The translations under genes were made by a program, and so were the position numbers. Of a stretch of DNA of 64,000 nt, positions 55,466 through 64,000 are shown one piece after another (the stretch's first letter is position 1; every line of letters starts with the position of its first letter). The notes beneath the pieces were generated by a model. That model was not told the origin of the DNA, did no database searches, and was given only the letters and a program-made list of their open reading frames with translations. The stretch is from Terfezia claveryi (taxonomy: Eukaryota > Ascomycota > Pezizomycetes > Pezizales > Pezizaceae): positions 186,001 to 250,000 of the forward strand of contig WHUX01000017.1 in assembly GCA_015179025.1 (NCBI GenBank), given 5' to 3'.

Positions 55466-58400
55466 TGACCTGTTCTTGTGGGGGTGAATCGGAATCGGGA
55501 AACGACGAATGAATGCCGCGTTTTCCTTGTGTTAGTCGTTGAGATAGAACCTGATAGGATGGATTTTGATACAATGCCACAAGGTGTCAGCCTTGTCTTT
55601 ATCCTAGACCTGGACGCCGATCTTGCCCGGCTCCCAACAGGGACTTGTGCTGCGGTGAAAGCCGGGCAGCTTCCTCAAATGACATGGGGCAGGGTTGAGA
55701 AAAGCGTGGGAGTTTGAAGTATAGTCTCATGTCAAGTGCCAAGATGGGCTTACATAATGCACGGCCCAGTCACGTAAGTCCCAATCCCCCCGCGAACGAC
55801 GGTCTCAGTGTGCATCCGTCTCCAGGAACACGAGACTCCATGGTCCCCACGAACACGAGACTCCTTGCCAACTTCACCCTCGTCTCAGAACGCCGTCGCC
55901 CAGTGTCTCAAATGCGGTCCCCGGTTGGTAGTCGGCGGCCTCGCCTGCCCGCACGAAGAGCAGTCAAGCTCAACCGCGTGGCGCTTACATAAGCCGCCAG
56001 GATGACTGCCAAGTCGCACCAGCACGTGCAGTTTTGCAAGCATCCTGCAGCAAGCAGAAGGCGGTTCAGACGGATTTCCAATCAGTGGCAGAGCTGGCAC
56101 CACCCAGAGCGAGCGAATCGCTGCTTCCCAGAAGCAATCAGCAGGTATTACCCCCATCACAAGGAAAAAGGCAGAGGCCTGGGTAGATCACAGCAGACGC
56201 ATTGGCCGTCTCTTAATTTTAGAGTAGGTACCATCTGCAACCCCCCAACCCAAACCCGCAGATACCCTAGTGGGAAGAACGCTGGACACGAGTAACTTGT
56301 TAGCGAAGGATTCAGGCCCGTGCCTTACAGAAAGGCTGCCGGTTCTGGAACTGCAAATGGGATCCGCTGCTCACAAATTCAGGCAGTCATGGGCCACAAC
56401 TCATCATGGCGCAACGCGGATCTGGGGTGAGACTGTTTCTTAGTTAAAGTATTGGGGAATTAAACTTGAATTGGAACCTACGTACGTAGCCAGGGTCAAG
56501 CAGAGGCCGATAAACGAAAGAAAGTTCAAATTGCCTAACGGGAGTAAGGTTTGGGCGTGATCTGCTGAGGCTGCGGGACCCAAGATGGGATGACAGCAGC
56601 TCGCTCCGGGATATAACGGCAGGGCTTTTCTTCTTGCGGGGGGATTGACGTGACAGATTGTCCGGCTGTGAAATGTCAGGAAAAATGCAGTGAGTAGAAT
56701 ACTGCCAGTGATAAGATAGCTAAAGTCGATACGATAAGCCGGGCCTCAACCGCTAAAGACACCTACGAATCTGGAGAAAGACGCAAGCCTCGCAAAGACA
56801 GCAGCGTGGAGGACCTCAAGGGCGTGGGTATGATGCAAAACTTTTACCCAATACTTACGTCCATGCGACCTCATCAATCGAGAAACTTCCTTGCGAATGC
56901 CCTAGGGTCAAGGGCCGAAACAACTTGCAATTGATGTTCACTTATAATTTGGTTCTCTACGGGCGCCAGACTATAATTTGGTAAGTTAAGACGGGATCTC
57001 AGAAGGGTAAGCTTCCACTAACCGTTCTTGTTTATAGCGTGGGATAGAGGCGAGCTTTAAATTTAGCAGTTTTAATTCTAGCGCAGGCATTTTTTTCCAG
57101 ACTAATCGAAATGCCGCTAGTTTCTCGTAACTGCTTCAAGCTGGCGCCAAGACAAAAGATATCACCTCGGATCGAGATCGCAAGCGAACTGCAATTGTGA
57201 TGTGTTAACAGATTGGGACCAATGCCCAATCCACAGCCAGCAATGCGATTTCGTTGTAGTCACCAGTGCTCTAGCTTCTTTCTGACACTTTAATCCTCCT
57301 ATTGACTCTTTGCTGTTGAGAGCAGTGGAATTGGCGTGGACCCCAGGGAAAGGCCCATGGACTTTTGCAGTGCCTCTGAAGCGAATCAAACAAATCGTGG
57401 GTCTCCCCAGTTGGCAAACAGCGCATTACCCGAACCTTAGGATTGATCGATGTTTGCGGTCGCACACTGTACTCGGTATCTCAACTCAGCGTTCGCCATA
57501 ATGGGATGGCCAGGTTGGGGATGATCAGCATGCTGCTGCCGAAGCATAGCAGGAACAAACACTGGCCATGGGGCGGTAGCGTTGGATCGAGTTTGAGTGC
57601 ATGACCTTGCGTCCCTCACCAGCCGTCTCTGCACCGGCACAACATATATACTTCGAGTGATGAGTTTGCGGACGAGGCTCAGGCAAGTAGATATACATAT
57701 ATTACTTAGTAATGATGTGGGGCTTCACAGAGATTCCGAAGTAGCGATAGACTTCTAAGAATAACCACACACGTATATACAAGCACGCACTGGCCCAGCA
57801 CGAGCATATCGAATACCCAGGTAATTTTTCTGCGATCTTCGTGCACACCTCACCGCGTTTCCTGCGGTGGTCGTGAGTTACGGGCCATCAGTGCCAGTGC
57901 GGATGATTGTCGCGGACAAGTGGGTACCTCCCACCCCTTCGGGCTGCCCCTGGTCGGCTGCTTGCAAAGAGAAGTAGGGGTCAACCACCAGCATGAGCAA
58001 CCCAGAAGGCGTGCATCCCGCGCTGGCCTTCTGGCGCAATGCTCCCCTCCCAGTTCTCACCTCTGGAGCACTTTTCCGCACGCGCAGGCGACGCGCTAGC
58101 GTATGCTGCTTCACGAGGGTGAAGGGTGAAGAGAGGCTGCTCCCTGGATACCGTTAGTAGGCTGCTGCTTGCATCCCACTCCCATGGCCACCCCTCCACA
58201 CGCATTTCACGATGCATCTCTTCCCTCCCTTCCCTCCCTCCCTCGCTCCACCCCCTCAAGTGCCCCTCCCCTCCAGCAATTACCTCTGGCTGACTGACTA
58301 TCTTATACAGCTCCGGTTAGCCTGGACGTAGCCCTGGATCTCAGGCTGTGGAGGCAACTTGTTCCTCAAGCTCCTAGTATTTAGATCATTGCCCTTCCTT

Positions 58401-58855
58401 CCTTTGCTCATATATTATCTTACACTTTCCCCTTCTTCACTGCTAATTCAACCCCATTCCCATCTTCACCCCCTCGCCACCTCCCTTTGACAGGTTTTTG
58501 GCAACTTCGGAGAAACAGCTTTTCTGGTGGCCTGCCCACACACCTCCTGCCCTCCCGAAGAGCATCAGAGAGATATATCAAAAGTATCCCACCTCCCATC
58601 ACTCGTTCGATAAAAGCCACCTGCTGGGGACAATCTGAAACAGGCATTCAGAACTATCGTGTTATCGTGCTCTGTTCCTGTCACTAGTCGGCCTCCTCTA
58701 TTCTCCCATTGTGACAGCACCCGAACATATCACCTCCTTATCAATATCAGCTTGTGGCATACCATCCTGAAGGTAACATTGAACAAGTACATCAACCACA
58801 GAACGGGGATTTAGGATCCAGGTCTCATATACAGATCACACATTCGTTAATCACC
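55466..58855. other. Long upstream intergenic region
   Basis: About 3.4 kb with no supportable gene. A duplicated GAACACGAGACTCC word lies near 55826 and 55852. The last kilobase is pyrimidine-rich (for example CCTTCCCTCCCTCCCTCGCT near 58225) and is a plausible long 5' leader or promoter of the gene at 58856, as is common for fungal regulatory genes. Confidence 0.4.
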
Positions 58856-60049
58856 ATGATTCAAACCCAACAAAGCGAGAATCGCTACTGGCAGATGCAC
58901 TCGAATTTGTCCAATCCATACAGTCCTCACTTTCGAGGATATACTAGTCCACAAATACACCATTCCTCACTACACCATGCCCCGTTACACCACCACCACT
59001 CGTCTGTGCACCACTCTCCAATGAGCAACTCACACCATTCTTCACACCTTATGCACTCTTCCTATACTACCTCAGCTGCCTCAATGAATCAATTTTCTCA
59101 TGCGCAGCCACAAGGAGCACCCGAGCCCAGGTCCGTCGTGGAGAGGGATATTCCCCAGTATAGCGATAGTTTGATGCAATCTCAGGCATTGGACGGCTTT
59201 CCAACCCGTGGACAGTTCGAGGACTTACTAAATGAATATATCCTGTCACTGTCACCGAAGAAGCGAGACAAGGCCCTTATCCCGCAGAAGCGCTATGATA
59301 ATATAGCGGCCGTTCTTAAGGATCCAAAGTGCACTACTATAGAGAGTGCACAATTTCGGTTCTGGGCAAAGAAAATGTTTCGACTGTCGACCGAAGATGG
59401 CAGTATTGTCTGCCACGAGGGAAAGCCCGTTGCTGTTCGAGAGCAACTGTATCAAGTGTTAACTGAATCTCACAACCGAGCACAACATGGTGGCCGAGAC
59501 AAGACCTCTGCCGAGGTTCGCAAACACTACTCCTGGTATGTATCTTTCCAGAAAATATCTGAATCATGAAACTAATAAACCACCAGGGTTCCTAAGGAGT
59601 TGATTGCCCGATTTGTGCGCCACTGCCCAAGCTGTACCCTCCGCAGGAGCAGCCCCCTTGACTACCCTTCCCTCTCGTCAAGAACTCAGGACACATACGG
59701 CAAGTTGGACGTGTCGCCAAGTCCCCCGTATACAAAAAACATGGATCCGATGGGTGCCCCGAGCCCGCCGTACAGTAATGCATCTTCCCCATCGTCAGGG
59801 ATGAGCCCACTCCACAGGCATCCATCAAATGACTCATTAGGCTCCCCTCTACACACTGGTGTTCCCGTAACTAGTCAATCGATGCCTCAATTACAGGCAA
59901 TGGCTACTGGCAGTGTTATGATGTCTAGTGGCAACGGTAGCTCAGATGTTGCATACCAGTATGTCAACGGATATAGCAGTAGCCTTGGGGAAACGACAGG
60001 GAGTGGTATGGGCCTAGAACATGGTATATACGGCCGTGGGGCCAATTAA
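58856..60049 (+). CDS. Protein with integrase-type H2C2 zinc-binding module, possible regulator
   Basis: Exons 58856-59535 and 59587-60049 give 380 residues. Residues 1-100 are rich in His, Ser, Gln and Pro with many HH pairs. Residues about 120-255 form a folded core: FEDLLNEYILSLSPKKRDKA, SAQFRFWAKKMFRL and VREQLYQVLTESHNRAQHGG. This is followed by RDKTSAEVRKHYSWVPKELI and HCPSC. The HNRAQH (HX4H) and CPSC (CX2C) pair spaced by about 30 residues is the HHCC zinc-binding domain of retroviral and Gypsy-type integrases. No DDE catalytic core or chromodomain follows; instead there is a Ser/Pro-rich tail (SPSPPYTKNMDPMG, SPSSGMSPLHRHPSND). I infer a protein derived from, or sharing a fold with, retroelement integrase, now perhaps a transcriptional or developmental regulator. 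The ATG has a CACC context; an upstream in-frame extension lacks ATG. Confidence 0.82.
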
Positions 60050-62684
60050 CGATCGCAACGATCGCAACGAGCTTCACGACTGAGATGAACGACAGCGATA
60101 TAAAAGCATCCCTTATCACGATACCCAATAATCTCGAGCGAAATGAGTCTCTTGCAACAACAGCTCTTATCCATTTCAGCAATAATTTCATTCATCCTCT
60201 TAATTTCAGTTTCTTGTGCATTCTTATTTCCTTTTTATATACTCATTCAGTCTCAATTTGGGTAATTTCCGTAGTTTTATAGTGGAGGAAGCAGTCAAGA
60301 ACGTTCTGGGAAGAGTTGTGTCAACTCTTCGCAGACCATTCTTTCGTTATGCTGATGAAGTGGAAGCAAGATCCATCATCACTCAACTCTTTTCTTCTTC
60401 TATGGACTCTGAGCCCTGGACTCAATTAACATCCGGATGAAATCGCATGATGGCCCCCGATGAAGAAGCCTCGTGCCGTTGTATTGGAGGAGGAAGATAA
60501 ATAGTTTCGTCCTCACAGTTATTCCTTTTTTCTTTAGCGCACGCACATTGATGTGCAGTATGTTGTAAATATCCTTATTTTTATTAACCAAGCTCCGTAC
60601 TTTACTTATCCTTGTGCATATCTTTGCATTTGAACTTCCAGAACGTTTCACTAGGCTTTGATTGGCTTAAGATGGTTCTCACTGTTGCTATATCTGTCAT
60701 TCAGGGTAATTTGCCAGCATTGCGTCCATTCTGTGGTATCCTTGTTCAGTGTGTATGCTCTCATTTGCAGTCTGTTTCGAAGGATCTGTTGCCGGCTGGG
60801 TAATTGTCTAATGGTTAGTGTCTTATTTATCTTTCTTGTTTGATTTCGCTTCACCCTATTGCGAGTCCCTCACTCAAGCAGCTTCAATATCAATTGAGGG
60901 CTCCCGAGGAGGTTATGATAGTTAATCACATGTCAATGGCTCACCGGCCATTTCCTTATATACTTCCACAGACATCAAAACCAGCAACAGAGAATGAAAG
61001 AATGAATACTTTTTTATATCAAGAGCCAAATTCTCCTCACGTGGAATACCTGCTTTGATCTTCCCGTCCGGCCTTGGAAGACCACTGAATGGAGGAGCAA
61101 GTTGTCGAGTGGTCGGAGCACGTGGTCCCAAGATAGCTCCCGGGAGAGGGGGGTCTGCTGTGTTGCATTTCTTCCTGTCCGTACAATTCTTCCGTATATT
61201 GCGAGCAGATAGCTTGTTGTTTCCTTATCAAGAAACACATTGGAGTGGTTTATTTACACGATTGGGATGAACCGAGTGCAGCTGCAGCGATCGAAGATCG
61301 CGAAAATGGGTAGAAACGGACCAGTCAGGGCGCTGATATGGCTATGCACAATATATGGAGATTGCTATCAAGCAATTTAGGCAGACGTGTAAGCAAGGCC
61401 ACTGGCATCTGGCGTTCTCTACCCACACACCCTCCCGTATTATCTGTCGTTTCGAGATATAGAATATATTAGGTGCTCCTGCTAGCCCGACGCTGGCCAG
61501 CAATTAATAGCTAAGCACTATAAGCTATCGCAACTGAATTGATAGAGTACCTAAGATACCACCCCTCCACCCGCCCACCCTCAATATCTTCAAATATCTG
61601 CGCATGATTGCAACCCACGCTGCTGGCTCCGGGCCCTCCGGCCATATATTGGGCTTTTGCGCCCTGCCTTAAGCCGCTGCCTCTTGCCTCTTCCTCTTGC
61701 CCTTGTGCCAGTGCATCCACTGTTGGCCTGCCCTTTTTCGCGCGCGCAGCAGGGAATACTAGCGGGCCCGATTTGCCCTAGGAAACATTTCTCTGCTGGC
61801 CCCTGTAGGCGTGCTCTTTACTCTTCGTGATCCTGGGGAACCAGCTGGGGAACCAGCTTGGGTTCTGGCTGCGGCCTGCACCGCATCGGCGGAGCTGCTT
61901 TAGTAGCCATGATTTGTTTGCATGCTCGCTGTCCACCTGGCACAAGCAACCAAACAATCCATGCCCACCCATCCCCACTATCCCTCTCTCCCTCTATCCC
62001 TCTATCCCTCTATCACACATGGCCACTCACGCACTTATCCTACTTATTTATATGTAGACCTCGTCCTGTCTCGTCACAGAGAGATACTAGCAGATCTCCC
62101 GATCGTTATCGATCTCGCACATAAACACAGTCTCCACCCTCCATCAATCGCCCAGATGGGCCACACACACCGACACACGCGCACACCTTTCACGCACACA
62201 CATCGCACCACCTGGCCATTCTGCTCGGAAGCAGCTTTGACAAATTTGCTTGCAAAACGTTTCCTGACCCTCGAAGGCCACAACACACCCTACGTTGCTA
62301 ACCTCACTCATGCTCACGCAACCTAAACCTCCTTCCCCTCCCTCCTCAACCAGCACATTTACATTGTACCAGCACCGGTAGAGCAACCCTACCTTCCCCC
62401 CCCACCCACTAACCCCACGTTCCTATCATCAGATTAACTGAGTATCGGTTTGTAATGCGCGGCCTTACGATTTAGTTAGCATGGGGGTTGCGGTTTCCTA
62501 GCCGAGTTGAGAAGTAGGTGTATGGGTAGGTCTTGATACAATGGATATTTCCCGACTGGACTACTTGCATTTACAGTGTGCATGAGGTACAATTGCCATA
62601 CATTCACTCTTCCTTCAACTTCAACTTCAGATACCCCTACTTCTTGTCTGATATTCGAACAAGCTTAACGGTTTACCTTGGCCG

Positions 62685-62694
<10 letters not shown>

Positions 62695-62724
<30 letters not shown>

Positions 62725-62729
62725 ATCCA
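62695..62729. repeat. Five copies of a 7-bp tandem repeat
   Basis: The unit GACACCA is repeated five times head to tail without mismatch. Confidence 0.9.
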
Positions 62730-63678
62730 CTTCGACCCCGGGTTGAGACACTCGGAATCTACCCAAGCATTGGATTCTGAACGAATATGAGGATAAAACC
62801 TAAGCTAGAAAAAATTTAAAACCCGGTGCCCTAGCCCCCACACCTTCGTGACGAAAAAGGGTACAATTGCTATCGATGTTGATATCTTCTGCCGATGCAA
62901 ACGAATTTGAAGTGTCAGTCTTGTGGCCACTCTTTGTGGCAGCATAGTGTTAGTATTAGCCGCCTCATTTATTTGTTTATTTTAACTAGGGGTTTTCATA
63001 GAGGCTATGAGACGATGAAATAATTTGCTACTGTGAAGTTCCAACCAGGGGGGAGGCACTCTAATACGCATACAGTTACTCGATCGACTCTCGGGGATTT
63101 ACTCTTTGGCGATGCTGATACAGACCGGCACGTACATATAGGCTAGCAAGCAAGCTCCAACTGCTGATAGTGAAACATACACCTCACAGCAGCACTACTC
63201 AGCTTTCAATTAGCATTCAATTCACTAACCAAACTTATCAATATTCTTACTTGCCACATACTCTCTGCTTTAGCCTCATTTTGTCTCATATACCTATTCC
63301 CCTACCACGTTTCTTCAGCCCCTCTTTTGGCTCTCTCGATCCGGACCTATGGGGTTTCAGGCTCGGGCAAAAAGTTTCTGCCCAGTCTTCGATGATCGCC
63401 GCCCATATGCCCTCCCAGGACTACGGCTCGGATGAGGTGGTCACCGGAATGTTCTTAGCCTTTCCTTGTCCTGGTAGCATGCCACCCGTGATGTCCTCGT
63501 GAGCATCTTGCCTAGCTTTCTCCTAGAAATAATCCTTCGGCCGTGGCCCTGAGCTTAGCCAACCGGACCAGGACCCAGACACTCCCCCACAGTTTCCAAG
63601 CTTTTCCACATCCCTACCCAAGGTTTGTGGCTCAGCGGCTAGTGATATGGGCCTACTAATGTACTCCATATGATTTAA

Positions 63679-63695
63679 TCTCTCTCTCTCTCTTT
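63679..63695. repeat. (TC)n microsatellite
   Basis: A run of about eight TC dinucleotides. Confidence 0.85.
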
Positions 63696-63768
63696 CAGAG
63701 CGAGTTTGTTTGTTTCGGGCCACTGCGCGGACAGCGGATGGAGTGGGTGAGTGAGGGGTGGAGCTAGC

Positions 63769-63788
63769 GGGGGGGGGGGGGGGGGGGG
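63769..63788. repeat. 20-base poly-G run
   Basis: Twenty consecutive G on the plus strand. Such a run can form a G-quadruplex, and its length is likely to be miscounted in sequencing. Confidence 0.85.
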
Positions 63789-64000
63789 TAGGCAGAAATG
63801 GGGCCGGCAGTTGAGGCCGGGCGAGCTTAGCTGTTCACCAAGACTGTATATAAACACAATATATTAAATCCTTTCTGTAGCCACATTTTAGAGCAATATA
63901 ATTTGGTCTGATGGTACATTCCCTCGTATTTAGGGTATGTAGGGCTGCAAGTAATATAGGGATTTTGAAGTTTACTTTAATTGTTTTCCTGGCCTCTCTA

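Larger units (their letters stand above)
60050..64000. other. Gene-poor right end of the window
   Basis: About 4 kb without a supportable gene. Open frames are short and none shows a domain. The 3' region of the H2C2 gene lies at the left. Several simple repeats are listed separately. Confidence 0.45.

Noticed and set aside
1..64000. Secondary-metabolite or defence gene cluster
   Set aside because: No polyketide synthase, NRPS, terpene cyclase, NLR or toxin-like genes are visible; the MFS transporter, CAP protein and hydrolase are not adjacent to such enzymes.

Overview
The window is nuclear DNA of a filamentous ascomycete (Pezizomycotina). Genes are broken by many short introns, mostly 48-90 nt, with GTANGT-type donors, CTAAC/CTGAC-like branch sites and AG acceptors. 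The intergenic DNA is AT-rich and carries decayed repeats. The gene set is eukaryotic core machinery: FACT subunit SPT16, RNA polymerase III RPC82, NatC NAA35, nucleoporin NUP57, ERD2 and respiratory-chain subunits. A leotiomycete (Helotiales-like) host is my guess from the look of the proteins; it was not tested. There are no bacterial operons, CRISPR arrays, prophage, rRNA genes or convincing tRNA genes.

Layout. 1-1852: a 680-bp inverted-repeat transposon relic with a broken Myb/SANT-like ORF. 1853-4240: a Gfo/Idh/MocA dehydrogenase converging on a decayed DsbA/FrnE-like pseudogene. 4241-7825: gene-free, with mosaic repeats. 7826-15762: NAA35, ATP15 and QCR2 on the minus strand, then RPC82 divergent from QCR2. 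17508-24114: a secreted CAP protein, an MFS transporter and a peroxisomal-type adenine nucleotide carrier. 24115-27680: gene-poor, with a hairpin-forming MITE-like repeat. 27681-36359: a thioredoxin-like DUF255 protein, SPT16 and a dienelactone hydrolase, all plus strand. 36725-39540: NUP57 and the complex I 20.8-kDa subunit, divergent. 40259-45073: a repeat-rich orphan ORF and the complex I 78-kDa subunit. 45074-50903: a repeat-rich gene desert. 50904-55465: ERD2 and a GH85 endo-beta-N-acetylglucosaminidase, divergent. 58856-60049: a protein with an integrase-type H2C2 zinc-binding module. The remainder to 64000 shows no supportable gene.

Four genes encode inner-membrane respiratory subunits (ATP15, QCR2, NUO-20.8, NUO-78); the others serve unrelated pathways, so this is ordinary chromosomal arrangement rather than a functional cluster. 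I rebuilt the exons by hand. Every intact model sums to a multiple of three. NUP57 and the GH85 gene each need one extra base in a homopolymer.

The most interesting signals are: an 8-nt micro-exon that encodes part of the CHWCH active site of the DUF255 protein; a probable 6-nt micro-exon in the carrier; two GC-AG introns with the same donor hexamer in NAA35; a histone-H1-like tail on SPT16; the H2C2 protein; and three inverted-repeat elements. No clearly new multi-gene system was found.
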